From positions 62,001 to 126,000 of the forward strand of contig DASUWY010000024.1 of the NCBI GenBank assembly GCA_036378175.1: 64,000 bases of DNA. Direction: 5' to 3'. The stretch comes from Thermoleophilaceae bacterium (GTDB lineage: Bacteria > Actinomycetota > Thermoleophilia > Solirubrobacterales > Thermoleophilaceae). The notes under the pieces are model-generated. The model saw only the letters and a program-made list of their open reading frames with translations. It did not search any database and was not told where the DNA came from. This document shows, in pieces, positions 26,275 through 34,448 of the stretch (positions within the stretch are counted from its first letter, which is position 1; each line of letters begins with the position of its first letter). The position numbers and the translations under genes are program-made.

Positions 26275-27081
26275 TTAACTCCGACTGGCTGAGCGACCAA
26301 TACCCGCGGCCTCAGCTATGACCTCGGCGATCCGCTGCGGCACCTCGTTCGGGAAGAAGTGCACGGTGCCTCGGATCGTGACCACGTGCGCGTTCGGACA
26401 CGCCTCCAGGATCCGCCGCTCATGGTCGGTCAGTCCGCCGTCGCCCTTGTCGGCGTGGACGATCCAGGACGGCACGCCGCTCTCGCAGAGCTTCTCCGCG
26501 GGACGGTCCTGCTCGTGCAGCCAGCGCGCATACTCGCGCAGCACTTGGCGCGTGTCCCGCGGAACGTTCCTGCTGAAGTCCTCTCGCAACTCGTCCTGGC
26601 GCGCCCGGGTCACCGGCACGCGCTTCACCATCGAAGCCGCTCCCTTCGACATCAGGGTGGCAGGGAGGGTGCCCAGGACGGCGCCGAGCCGGACGAGGGC
26701 GTGGAAGAAGGCCGGCTCGTCCTTGGCCGACAGGCTGATGCCAACCAGCACCACCGGGCCGGCGAAGCCGCCCGAGGTGACCATCTCGAGCGCGACGGTG
26801 GCACCGATGCTGAATCCAACCACCACGTTCGCGCCGACCGCTTTCGCGAGGTCAGCCGTGAGCCGTGCGTAGTTCCCGATGCTGAAGTCCGCGGGCGCGG
26901 GCGCTCCAGCGTGACCCGGCAGAGTGGCGGCCACCAGGTGCGTGCCCGCAAGGAGTGGCTCCGCCATCACCTCGGCATACGAACGGGCCCCGCACATGCC
27001 GCCGGGAAGCAACAACACGGTGCGCCCCGCGTCCGGTGGGCCTGCTTCGACGAGCTGCCAATCGCCATCCATCGTCCACAC
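26275..27081 (-). CDS. Alpha/beta hydrolase
   Basis: 268 residues. The nucleophile elbow is GFSIGA with Ser91, the oxyanion region is LLLPGGMCG, the acid is probably Asp in WIVHADKGDGG, and the catalytic His is in RGTVHFFPNE near residue 244. These mark an esterase, lipase or C-C hydrolase of unknown substrate. An ATG at 27072 would shorten it by three residues. It is upstream of the GMC gene (gap 33 bases) and divergent from the acyl-CoA dehydrogenase at 27149 with a 67-base gap that must hold both promoters. Confidence 0.85.
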   Translation of the reverse strand: MWTMDGDWQLVEAGPPDAGRTVLLLPGGMCGARSYAEVMAEPLLAGTHLVAATLPGHAGAPAPADFSIGNYARLTADLAKAVGANVVVGFSIGATVALEMVTSGGFAGPVVLVGISLSAKDEPAFFHALVRLGAVLGTLPATLMSKGAASMVKRVPVTRARQDELREDFSRNVPRDTRQVLREYARWLHEQDRPAEKLCESGVPSWIVHADKGDGGLTDHERRILEACPNAHVVTIRGTVHFFPNEVPQRIAEVIAEAAGIGRSASRS

Positions 27082-27148
27082 GCTCCTACGATGTCGGCGG
27101 CGCCGCCCTGGCCCCGCGACAGCCTAAACGCCTACACTGCCGCGCCGC

Positions 27149-28282
27149 ATGAATTTCGACCTCACACACGAGCAGTCGCAGATCCAGCGCCTCGTGCGCG
27201 ACTTCGCCGAGCAGGAGGTGCGGCCGGTGGCGGAGGAGCTCGACCGCGAGCATCGCTTCCCGTACGAGATCGTGGAGAAGCTCGCTGGGCTGGGCCTGAT
27301 GGGCATCCCCTATCCCGAGGAGCACGGCGGCGGCGGGGCGGACAACCTGTCGTACGCCATCGCGATCGAGGAGCTCGCGCGCGTGGACTCGTCGGTGGCG
27401 ATCACCGTGGCGGCGCACACCTCGCTCGGCACCTGGCCTATCTACACCTTCGGCTCCGAAGCGCAGAAGGAGCAGTGGCTGCCGGACCTCTGCAGCGGCC
27501 GCAAGCTCGCCTCGTTCGGGCTGACGGAGCCCGAGGCCGGCTCGGACGCCGGAAACACGCGCACGCGGGCGGTGCTCGACGGCGGCGACTGGGTGATCAA
27601 TGGCGCCAAGCAGTTCATCACCAACGCGGGCACGGACATCAGCGGCTGCGTGACGATCACCGCGCGCACGGGCGACGACGAGATCTCGAACATCATCGTG
27701 CCCAACGGAACGCCCGGCTACGACATCGAGCCGCCGTACCGCAAGATGGGCTGGAACGCGTCGGACACTCGGCCGCTCGCGTTCGCCGACTGCCGCGTGC
27801 CCGAGGAGAACCTGCTGGGTCCGCGCGGCATGGGCTTCAAGCAATTCCTCCAAACGCTCGACGGCGGTCGCATCGGCGTGGCCGCGATGGGCGTGGGGCT
27901 CGCGCAGGGCGCGCTCGACGAGGCGCTCGCCTACGCGAAGGAACGGGTGGCGTTCGGCAAGCCGATCGCGAAGTTCCAGGCGATCCAGGCAAAGCTCGCC
28001 GACATGGCCACCGAGATCGAGGCGGCGCGCCTGCTCACCTACAAGGCCGCGCTGCTCAAGGACGCGGGCAAGAACTTCTCGCTCACCGCCGCCCAGGCCA
28101 AGCTCAAGACGGGCCGGCTGGCGGTGCGCGCGTCTGAGGAGGCCGTGCAGATCCACGGCGGCTACGGCTACATCGAGGAGTATCCGGTGTGCCGCTTCTA
28201 CCGCGACGCGAAGATCCTCACCATCGGCGAGGGCACCGACGAGGTGCAGCAGATGGTGATCGCCCGGGCGCTGGGCGCCTGA
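27149..28282 (+). CDS. Short/branched-chain acyl-CoA dehydrogenase
   Basis: 377 residues, the canonical length of the short-chain group. FAD segments LTEPEAGSDA and KQFITNAGTD are intact, as are the DTRPLAFADCRVPEENLLG and QIHGGYGYIEEYP motifs. The catalytic Glu361 is in TIGEGTDEVQ. The pattern fits butyryl-CoA or isobutyryl-CoA dehydrogenase, agreeing with the isobutyryl-CoA mutase type enzyme and ETF in this window. The gene is a single unit; downstream lies a 47-base repeat palindrome and a hairpin in the convergent gap. Confidence 0.94.
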   Translation: MNFDLTHEQSQIQRLVRDFAEQEVRPVAEELDREHRFPYEIVEKLAGLGLMGIPYPEEHGGGGADNLSYAIAIEELARVDSSVAITVAAHTSLGTWPIYTFGSEAQKEQWLPDLCSGRKLASFGLTEPEAGSDAGNTRTRAVLDGGDWVINGAKQFITNAGTDISGCVTITARTGDDEISNIIVPNGTPGYDIEPPYRKMGWNASDTRPLAFADCRVPEENLLGPRGMGFKQFLQTLDGGRIGVAAMGVGLAQGALDEALAYAKERVAFGKPIAKFQAIQAKLADMATEIEAARLLTYKAALLKDAGKNFSLTAAQAKLKTGRLAVRASEEAVQIHGGYGYIEEYPVCRFYRDAKILTIGEGTDEVQQMVIARALGA

Positions 28283-28306
28283 CCCGTCGACCGCCAGTCG
28301 AAGCGT

Positions 28307-28355
28307 GACGTGGTCGATCCGGAGATCCATAGTGGATCCTTTGGTCAACCACGTC
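28307..28355 (+). repeat. 47-bp palindromic element, copy 1
   Basis: Outer arms GACGTGGTCGATC (from 28307) and GGTCAACCACGTC (to 28355), inner stem GATCC/GGATC, and a central ATAGT loop. Twenty-five bases after the acyl-CoA dehydrogenase stop. Same length, arms and loop as the elements at 39767-39813 and 56711-56759. Confidence 0.85.
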
Positions 28356-28370
28356 TGCCTCCCCCACTCC

Positions 28371-28397
28371 TCAGTCGCTTGCCGCTATCGACTGAGC
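28371..28397. terminator. Hairpin in a convergent gap
   Basis: CTCAGTCG and CGACTGAG form a perfect 8-bp stem around an 11-base loop between the ends of two convergent genes. No T-run follows on either strand, so it is a weak terminator candidate or RNA-end structure. Confidence 0.4.
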
Positions 28398-28417
28398 TAC
28401 CGGGTCGCCCGTGAGCG

Positions 28418-28993
28418 CTACCAGCCGTCGCGCCGGCCGGTGCGCACCCGCTCGCGCGCGACCTCGAGCCGCCGGCGCTCGGCCGGCATCAGCAGCTTCT
28501 CGATCGGCTCATACAGCACCACCACCTTCGCGAACTCGCGGTTCGCGAAAGCGGTGCGAGCATCGCGGCGCGCGTCCTCGAGCTGGAGGAACTCGTGGGT
28601 GACCGTGAAGCGGCGCGGGTCGAGCAGGGCCCGCTCGGCCACCCTGCGCCACTGCTTCGGGTTCCCGCGCAGGAAGTCGCCGCAGTGTTCGCGGAGGTCC
28701 GTGCGGAGGTCCCGGAACCCGTCGAGCGGCTCCACGGATCTGCCTGGATAGCGTCCGCCCCCGGGGCCCACCAGCGCTCGCATGTAGTCGTCGTGCATCA
28801 CCACTACGTGGCCGATGCGCTGGCTCACGAGCCGTAGCGAGTCGGAAAAGTGAAGCTCCAGGGTGCGGTCCGCGCGCCGGTAGCGGCCGCAGGCGTAGGC
28901 GCCGTCGTGCACCTGCTCGAAGTTGAACCCGGCGGGGCACATGACGGCGTCGAGGATCTCCACCCCGCGGCGCAGCGTCTCGCTCGGGCTCAT
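28418..28993 (-). CDS. Conserved-looking protein of unknown function
   Basis: 191 residues, not recognised. The composition is soluble and coding-like, with third positions strongly G/C. The N-terminal half contains MCPAGFNFEQVHDGAYACGRY, with two Cys, and a beta-rich LELHFSDSLRLVSQRIGHVVV segment. The C-terminal half is Arg/Glu-rich and helical, ending in RRLEVARERVRTGRRDGW. It is the last gene of a minus-strand run with the small membrane protein (gap 4 bases), so the two are probably co-transcribed. Confidence 0.65.
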   Translation of the reverse strand: MSPSETLRRGVEILDAVMCPAGFNFEQVHDGAYACGRYRRADRTLELHFSDSLRLVSQRIGHVVVMHDDYMRALVGPGGGRYPGRSVEPLDGFRDLRTDLREHCGDFLRGNPKQWRRVAERALLDPRRFTVTHEFLQLEDARRDARTAFANREFAKVVVLYEPIEKLLMPAERRRLEVARERVRTGRRDGW

Positions 28994-28997
28994 CGCA

Positions 28998-29429
28998 CTA
29001 GACGAGGGCGGGGCTTACGGGCGTGCGTCGGTCGGGCGAGCGGCCGCCGCCCGGAGCGATGGGACCGTCGAAGCGTTCCACGTGGCGCTCGAACTCGTGG
29101 ACGATCCGCTCCCAGTCACCACCGGGCGGGGGCGGCTCCGGATTGCCGTCGTCGTCGTTTCCGAAATCATCGTCGCCGCCCTCGCTGCCGCGCGCCCAGA
29201 AGCTGAAGCCGGACAGCGGCCCGCCCACTCCGAGCGCGATGAGCGAGTCCGGCCGCGGAAGCACGAACGCGCCGAGCACCACGAGCGCGATGCCGCTCAG
29301 GCCGAGAAGGACCAGCAGCGGAAAGTGGCGGGCTGCGAGCCCACGCGCCCGCGGGGACGACCCGAGCAGAGCGCCGGTTGCGAAGGGCGACAGGAGCCAG
29401 ATCGATGAGAGTGCGAGCAAGGTGGGCAA
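28998..29429 (-). CDS. Small membrane protein with acidic/proline-rich tail
   Basis: 143 residues, unrecognised. Two hydrophobic segments at about 3-22 and 36-58 are followed by a third weaker one (SLIALGVGGPLSGFSFWA). The remaining 70 residues form a soluble tail with GGDDDFGNDDDGN then PEPPPPGG. It lies four bases from the unknown gene downstream and is separated from the muramidase gene by a strong hairpin, so it likely starts a separate transcript or depends on read-through. Confidence 0.6.
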   Translation of the reverse strand: MPTLLALSSIWLLSPFATGALLGSSPRARGLAARHFPLLVLLGLSGIALVVLGAFVLPRPDSLIALGVGGPLSGFSFWARGSEGGDDDFGNDDDGNPEPPPPGGDWERIVHEFERHVERFDGPIAPGGGRSPDRRTPVSPALV

Positions 29430-29434
29430 GGCGT

Positions 29435-29466
29435 CGGGGTCCTGCCTTGTTATCGGCAGGACCCCG
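29435..29466 (-). terminator. 12-bp stem terminator-like hairpin
   Basis: CGGGGTCCTGCC (29435-29446) and GGCAGGACCCCG (29455-29466) pair perfectly around an 8-base loop. It follows the stop codon of the LysM/SLT gene on the minus strand. There is no U-tract, as is common for actinobacterial terminators. Confidence 0.72.
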
Positions 29467-29474
29467 TGTTCGCC

Positions 29475-30398
29475 TCAACCCCCAAAGCGGCTCTGCAGAG
29501 CCTCCACGCTCGCCACGTACTGACGCGTGGCGGGCAGCATGCCCACGCGCCGGACCGACTCGAGGCCCTGGTAGTAGGCCGCGATCGTCTCCGGGATGTT
29601 GCCGCCCGTGTCGCGCAGGAGCTGGCCGAGGTAGAGCACGCCCGCGTGCACGTTGTCCGTGGCCGAGCTGGCGTTGAGCGGTGTCGTGGACAGGTTGCTG
29701 TTGATCCACGACCAGGTGCCGGGCAGGATCTGCATCACGCCGCGAGCGTTCGCGCTCGACACCATGTCGTTGTTGAAGCCGCTCTCCTGCCACCCGATGG
29801 CGCTGGCGAGCGACGCCGGCACGCCGTTCGCGTTGGCGATCTCGGCGATCGTCGACGAGCTCACGCGCTCGGGGGTGGGGTATGGCGGCGCGCTCGGCAC
29901 GACCGTACTGCTCGGCGCCGGTGCCGAGCTCGTGACGTTTGCACCGGTGGGCAGCTTGAGCACAGTGCCGATCAGGAGCGGCTTGTTCGGATCCACGCCG
30001 TTCATGTTCGCCACGGCGATCATCGGCACGCCGCTACGCGCGGCGATCGCACCGAGCGTGTCGCCCGGGCGAACGGTGTAGCCGCCCATGGGCGGGGCGC
30101 CGGAGGTCGCGGACGAGCTGGTGGACGAGGTGGCGGTCTCGCCACTCTCCCCCACCTCTCCCGACTCGAGCGCTGCTGCGGCCTCGCTCACGGATGGGAT
30201 CTTGATCTCGCTGCCAAGCACGACATTGCTGTTGTCCGAGAGGCCGTTCGCGGCAGCGAGCGCGTGCGTGGTGAAGCCATTGGCGGCGGCGATCGACCAC
30301 AGGGTCTCGCCGGGCTGGACGGTGTGAATGACGGCGGCGTTTGCGGGCGCGCAGGCGGCGAGCGCGCCAATCGCTGAGGCAAGGAGCAGGCGTTTCAT
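29475..30398 (-). CDS. LysM and lytic transglycosylase (SLT) cell-wall enzyme
   Basis: 307 residues, exported. A signal peptide occupies 1-22. Two LysM peptidoglycan-binding modules are at about 24-69 (VQPGETLWSIAAANG) and 107-151 (VRPGDTLGAIAARSG). A Ser/Pro linker leads to an SLT domain from about 180. Glu205 in GWQESGFN is the catalytic acid and ARGVMQILPGTW is the following family motif. It cleaves glycan strands, probably for growth or division. ATG 30398 starts MKRLLLAS. The hairpin at 29435-29466 ends its transcript. Confidence 0.93.
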   Translation of the reverse strand: MKRLLLASAIGALAACAPANAAVIHTVQPGETLWSIAAANGFTTHALAAANGLSDNSNVVLGSEIKIPSVSEAAAALESGEVGESGETATSSTSSSATSGAPPMGGYTVRPGDTLGAIAARSGVPMIAVANMNGVDPNKPLLIGTVLKLPTGANVTSSAPAPSSTVVPSAPPYPTPERVSSSTIAEIANANGVPASLASAIGWQESGFNNDMVSSANARGVMQILPGTWSWINSNLSTTPLNASSATDNVHAGVLYLGQLLRDTGGNIPETIAAYYQGLESVRRVGMLPATRQYVASVEALQSRFGG

Positions 30399-30517
30399 CG
30401 TCAGAACGTCCTCCCGAAGGCGTCTGTCGGGGTCGGGTTGATCCCCTCGCCTTCTCGCCCCCAGCCGACCATCCTCTTAGGCTGCGTGCTTATGGTTCCC
30501 TGCAAGGGATGCTGCGC

Positions 30518-31918
30518 GTGACCCGTCGCGCCCTGGTCGTATGGATCGTGCTTTTCGCGGTTTACGCCGCCACGGTGGGGCTGCACGCTTACGACCATTC
30601 CGCCTACGCGGGGGACGAACCACGCTTTCTGATGACCGCGAGGTCGCTCGCCCACGACGGGGACGTGAACGTATTCGACGACTACCGGTCAAACGCCTAC
30701 CGCAGCTTCTACAAGCAGAAGCTGGTGACCACAGGCGCGCCGGATAGGGCGCACCGGACGTTGTACGAGCCCGGCGGCCTCGGCTTCCCGCTGCTCGTCA
30801 CGCCCGCCTACATGCTCGGCGGACCGCATGCGGTGGAGTTCTTCCTCGCGGCGCTGGCGGCGCTGGCCGTGGCGCTGGCATACCTGCTCGCGCTGCGCGT
30901 GGCGCCCGATCCGTGGGCGCTCGGCGCGACGCTGGCGGTGGGCGTCTCCCCTCCCCTCCTCGCCTACAGCACGGCGGTGTATCCCGAGATGGCCGCGGCG
31001 GCGCTGCTCGCGGGCGCGGCCCTTCTGGGCCTGAGCGCCGGCGAGACGCCCACCCGGCCACGCGTGTTCGGCGCCTTCGTGCTGCTCGCGCTTCTGCCGT
31101 GGATGTCCGTACGCATCGCGCCGGCCGGCATCGCCGTGGCCGTGTACGTGGTGGCGCGATTGCGCGCGCAGCGGCACGGACTGATGGCGCTGATGGGCGT
31201 GGAGATCGCCGGCTTCAGCGCCGCGGTGTTCGTGGCGGTGAACGAGGCCTTCTACGGGGGCCTCACGCCGTATTCGGGGCTTCGCGGGGACCTGAGCGCC
31301 ACCGGCGCGCACACGCTTGGCGCGTACGCCGCGCGTTCGTCGCGGCTGGCGAGCCTCTTCCTCGACCGTGATGCAGGCCTCCTGCGCTGGGCACCGGTGC
31401 TGTTGCTCGCGCTCGTGGGGATCTGGCTCCTCTGGCGCGGTCACCGGGAGCGCCTTGCGCGCGCGGTGCCCGGCTACCGCAGAATGTCAGCCACGGCGGG
31501 CCTCTGCACGGCGGCGATCGGAATCCAGCTCGTGGTGGCGGCGTTCATCGCGCCGTCGGTCACAGGCGCCTGGTTTCCAGGCCGCCAGCTCATCGCCGTG
31601 CTGCCGCTCACGGTCCCGCTCGTTGCCTGGGGACTGCGCCATGCGCCCCGCTTCGGCAGCGCGCTGGCGGCGCTCACCGTCGCGGGCTCCGTGTGGCTGT
31701 ACGTGGACGTGCGCTTTGGCGCGGGTGGCCTCGCCGCGGGCCGGCCCGACGCCCCGTGGGGCCCGCTCGTGAAGCTGTTCCCGAGGTTCGACGGCTCCGC
31801 GTATGCCACCACGGTGGCTATCGCCGCGGGGGTGGCGATCCTGCTCCTGTTCTGGCGGGACGCGCGTCAGTGGCGGCGGCTCGCGGCACTCGGCTGGCCC
31901 GCGGCCGCCAAGCGCTAG
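30518..31918 (+). CDS. Polytopic GT-C-like membrane glycosyltransferase
   Basis: 466 residues with around ten hydrophobic segments, the first at about 5-25. The segment AGDEPRFLMTARSLAHDGD after the first helix is the acidic first-loop motif of GT-C enzymes (ArnT/PMT-like) that use polyprenyl-phosphate sugars. GTG 30518 is preferred because AAGGGA lies seven bases upstream; ATG 30509 would put that site against the start codon. The product could glycosylate wall polymers or proteins; the acceptor is unknown. Its stop codon overlaps the convergent meaB stop by 4 bases. Confidence 0.75.
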   Translation: MTRRALVVWIVLFAVYAATVGLHAYDHSAYAGDEPRFLMTARSLAHDGDVNVFDDYRSNAYRSFYKQKLVTTGAPDRAHRTLYEPGGLGFPLLVTPAYMLGGPHAVEFFLAALAALAVALAYLLALRVAPDPWALGATLAVGVSPPLLAYSTAVYPEMAAAALLAGAALLGLSAGETPTRPRVFGAFVLLALLPWMSVRIAPAGIAVAVYVVARLRAQRHGLMALMGVEIAGFSAAVFVAVNEAFYGGLTPYSGLRGDLSATGAHTLGAYAARSSRLASLFLDRDAGLLRWAPVLLLALVGIWLLWRGHRERLARAVPGYRRMSATAGLCTAAIGIQLVVAAFIAPSVTGAWFPGRQLIAVLPLTVPLVAWGLRHAPRFGSALAALTVAGSVWLYVDVRFGAGGLAAGRPDAPWGPLVKLFPRFDGSAYATTVAIAAGVAILLLFWRDARQWRRLAALGWPAAAKR

Positions 31919-32859
31919 AGCTCGCGCTCGAGCAGCTTCGCGGCGGCGCTCGCGGGATCGAGCTTGCGCGACACCACCTGGTCGAGCAGCTCTTGCACCG
32001 ACGCATCCTCGCGCACCGACTCCTCGAGCCGCCGGCGCAGCCGCACCGCCGCGAGCGCGAGCACCTCGTTCATGAGGTTCCGGCGCCGGCGCTCGTCGAG
32101 CGTGCCCTGCTCCTTGATGTGCTGATGGTGCTCGGCGATCTTCTCGGCCACCTCGGCCACGCCGTCGCCGCGCGAAGCCTCGGTCTGGAGGATCGGCACG
32201 CGCCAGTCCGTCTTCGGGCCGAGGCTGAGCACACCGCGGATCTCGCGCACCATCGTGTCGGTGAGCGGGTGGTCGGCCTTGTTCACCACGATGATGTCCG
32301 GGATCTCCATCACCCCGGCCTTGAGCGCCTGGATCGAATCGCCCGAGCCCGGCATGAGCACGAGCACCACGGTGTCCGCGTGATCGATGATGTCCACCTC
32401 GGCCTGACCGACGCCCACGGTCTCGAGCAGCACGTCGTCCTTGCCCGACGCGTCCATCAGCAGCGCCGCCTGGAGCGTGGCCTCCGACAGCCCGCCGAGC
32501 GAGCCACGGCTGGCCATCGAGCGGATGAACACGCCGGGGTCGAGGAAGTGCTCCGTTAAACGGATGCGATCGCCGAGAAGCGCTCCCTGCGTGAAGGGCG
32601 ACGACGGGTCGATGGACAGCACCGCCACCTGCCGGTCGGCGGCGCGCGCATTCTTCACCAGCGCGCCGATGAGTGTGGACTTGCCAACGCCGGGCGGACC
32701 CGTGAATCCCACCACCTGCGCCCTGCCCGTCCGCGGATAGACGTCGCGCACGAGCGCCCAGCCTTCGGGATCGTCGTTCTCCACGAGCGAGATCGCACGA
32801 GCGAGGGCGCGTTTGTCGCCTTGGAGGAGCGGTTCTAGGAGGTCGGACGCGGTGCGCAT
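31915..32859 (-). CDS. meaB: MeaB/ArgK-type GTPase chaperone for B12 mutases
   Basis: 314 residues of the G3E family. Walker A is GPPGVGKST at 54-62, the Walker B/Mg site is in ETVGVGQAEVDI, and base recognition is NKADH. It protects and reloads coenzyme B12 in acyl-CoA mutases. It lies 19 kb from the mutase subunits at 8.6-12.9 kb, the only mutase in the window, so it probably serves that enzyme. The C-terminal helices for dimerisation are present. Upstream is a heptamer repeat array. Confidence 0.93.
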   Translation of the reverse strand: MRTASDLLEPLLQGDKRALARAISLVENDDPEGWALVRDVYPRTGRAQVVGFTGPPGVGKSTLIGALVKNARAADRQVAVLSIDPSSPFTQGALLGDRIRLTEHFLDPGVFIRSMASRGSLGGLSEATLQAALLMDASGKDDVLLETVGVGQAEVDIIDHADTVVLVLMPGSGDSIQALKAGVMEIPDIIVVNKADHPLTDTMVREIRGVLSLGPKTDWRVPILQTEASRGDGVAEVAEKIAEHHQHIKEQGTLDERRRRNLMNEVLALAAVRLRRRLEESVREDASVQELLDQVVSRKLDPASAAAKLLEREL

Positions 32860-32889
32860 TGGCGCGACAGGCTAGGTCAAAAGGTCGTG

Positions 32890-32979
32890 GGTCATCGGGC
32901 ATGGGTCATAGGGCATTGGGATTGGGCATGGGTCATAGGGCATTGGGCATAGGGCATAGGGCATCGGGCATAGGGCATA
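32890..32979. repeat. GGGCATA heptanucleotide tandem repeat array (13 units)
   Basis: Thirteen units of GGGCATN or GGTCATN, all 7 bases except one 6-base unit (GGGATT at 32918-32923). The array fills the divergent gap between meaB and a TetR gene and ends on the TetR operator. The same unit recurs at 59418-59438 and, inverted, at 59451-59478. Confidence 0.92.
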
Positions 32980-33005
32980 GAAATTTGTTCTAGAATTTTG
33001 TTCTA
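32978..33005. promoter_or_regulatory. Double TetR operator overlapping the regulator's start codon
   Basis: Two palindromes, TAGAA-N5-TTCTA, at 32978-32992 and 32991-33005, overlap by two bases. The whole site is A/T-rich in a G/C-rich genome and runs into the ATG at 33005. The arrangement fits co-operative autorepression of the TetR and enoyl-CoA hydratase genes. Confidence 0.72.
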
Positions 33006-33616
33006 TGGAGGCTTCTGTTCGAGCTGTTGCCACTGCCGCTCGGCGGGAGACGATCCTGCGGGCGGCGCTGCGGCTGTTCGTCCGCAGGGGATACGCGGCC
33101 ACGGGCATCGACGATCTCCGAAAGGCGTCCGGCGCCAGCGTGGGCAGCATCTACCACCACTTCGGCGGCAAGGAGGGGATCGCCGCGGAGCTGTACGTGC
33201 GGGCGCTGCGCGGCTACCAGAACAGCGTCCTCGAGTTGATCCAGGCACGGCCCTCGGCTCGCGAGGGAATCGACGGGCTCGTGCGCAACCACCTCAGCTG
33301 GATCGCCGCGCACCCCGATGAGGCGCGCTATCTGCTCGGGATGCGCTCGGCCGAGGTGCTGCTCGCGTCGAAGAGCCAGGTGAAGGCGATGAATCGCGCG
33401 TTCTTCGCGGAGGTGTTCGGCTGGCTCGACGAGCGGGCAGCAGCCGACGAGATCCGCCGGGCGCCCTCGCACCTCTACTTCCCGCTTGTGATTGGGCCGA
33501 GCCAGGAGCTCGCGCGCGAATGGCTCGAGAGCCGTACGCCGCAGCCACTGGAGGACGCCGCCGACCTGCTCGCTGAAGCAGCCTGGAACTCGATACGCAA
33601 AGGAGAAACCCAATGA
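33005..33616 (+). CDS. TetR/AcrR-family regulator
   Basis: 203 residues. The N-terminal DNA-binding domain (RRETILRAALRLFVRRGYA, then the HTH around IDDLRKASGASVGSIYHHFGGKEG with key pattern GSIYHHFGGKEG) is typical of the AcrR type. The C-terminal domain is a helical ligand pocket. It shares ATGA with the following enoyl-CoA hydratase gene, so its ligand is probably an acyl-CoA or fatty acid. It is preceded by its likely double operator and the heptamer array. Confidence 0.9.
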   Translation: MEASVRAVATAARRETILRAALRLFVRRGYAATGIDDLRKASGASVGSIYHHFGGKEGIAAELYVRALRGYQNSVLELIQARPSAREGIDGLVRNHLSWIAAHPDEARYLLGMRSAEVLLASKSQVKAMNRAFFAEVFGWLDERAAADEIRRAPSHLYFPLVIGPSQELAREWLESRTPQPLEDAADLLAEAAWNSIRKGETQ

Positions 33617-34437
33617 ACTCCTACGACGACCTGATCGCCACCGCACGCGAGGACGAGCGCGAGCTCGTGACGGTGGAGCGCGACGGTGACCGCGCGCTCG
33701 TTCGCATGAGCGACCCCGCCAACCTCAACGCACTCAGCGCGCCGCTCACGCTGCAGCTCCAGGACGCGCTGTCGCCGCTCGTGTCAGACCGTGAGCTGCG
33801 CTCGATAGTTCTCACGGGAAACGATCCGGCGTTCTCCGCGGGCGGCGACCTCGAGCTGATGCGCCAGGCACACGCGAACATCGACTCGGGGCGTGAGGGC
33901 ACCACGATGGCGTGGCGCTGGATCCGCTGGCAGTTCGGCGGCGTGGTGCGCACGATCGCGAAGTCGGACAAGGTGTTCGTGGCCGCGGTGAACGGCGCTG
34001 CCGCGGGGGTGGGCATGGCGTTCGCGCTCGCCAGCGACATCGTGCTGGCTTCAGACCGCGCGCGCTTCGTGCCCGCGTTCATGAAGATCGGCCTGCTGCC
34101 TGAGGTGGGAACCAGCTGGCTGCTCACCAGACGGATCGGTTACCAGCGCACGTTCGAGCTGTTCGCGGGCGGGCGAATCCTGTCCGGCGAGGAGGCGGCC
34201 GACCTCGGCATCGCCAACGCGGTGGTGCCCCATGACGAGCTGCTCCACGCGGCGTACGAGTGGTGCGACCGGATCTCGGCGCTGCCCGAGCACGCCGTGC
34301 TCATGACGAAGCCGCTGCTTCGCGCCGCCGCGGACATGAGCTGGGATCAGGCGCTCGCGATGGAGGAGTTCGCCGAGCCCGGTTGCTTCACCACGGCGGA
34401 TCACCGCGAGGCGGTGGAAGCCTTCCTCGCCCAGTAG
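33613..34437 (+). CDS. Enoyl-CoA hydratase/isomerase
   Basis: 274-residue crotonase-fold protein. The oxyanion-hole segments are FSAGGDLELM and AVNGAAAGVGMAFALASDIVLAS (key part NGAAAGVGMA). The catalytic Glu pair is uncertain: GLLPEVGTSWLL retains one Glu. This fits enoyl-CoA hydratase, with Delta3,Delta2-isomerase or another crotonase activity possible. Overlaps the TetR gene by 4 bases and is followed 11 bases later by an epimerase gene, forming a three-gene operon. Confidence 0.88.
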   Translation: MNSYDDLIATAREDERELVTVERDGDRALVRMSDPANLNALSAPLTLQLQDALSPLVSDRELRSIVLTGNDPAFSAGGDLELMRQAHANIDSGREGTTMAWRWIRWQFGGVVRTIAKSDKVFVAAVNGAAAGVGMAFALASDIVLASDRARFVPAFMKIGLLPEVGTSWLLTRRIGYQRTFELFAGGRILSGEEAADLGIANAVVPHDELLHAAYEWCDRISALPEHAVLMTKPLLRAAADMSWDQALAMEEFAEPGCFTTADHREAVEAFLAQ

Positions 34438-34448
34438 CATCGCCGCGC

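Noticed and set aside
28371-28417. A tRNA D-arm-like stretch on the minus strand (GGTAGCTCAGTCGATAG).
   Set aside because: No matching acceptor stem, anticodon arm or TTCGAAT-type T-arm follows. The CTCAGTCG/CGACTGAG hairpin explains the resemblance.
30399-30500. Possible c-di-AMP riboswitch before the LysM/SLT gene, from scattered GGGAACC, GGGGGCGA and AACCCGAC.
   Set aside because: Spacing is far too short for the class and the 3' GACAGCT-type block is incomplete; the region also holds the divergent promoter.
32890-32979. CRISPR-like array.
   Set aside because: Units are only seven bases with no spacers; no cas genes in the window.
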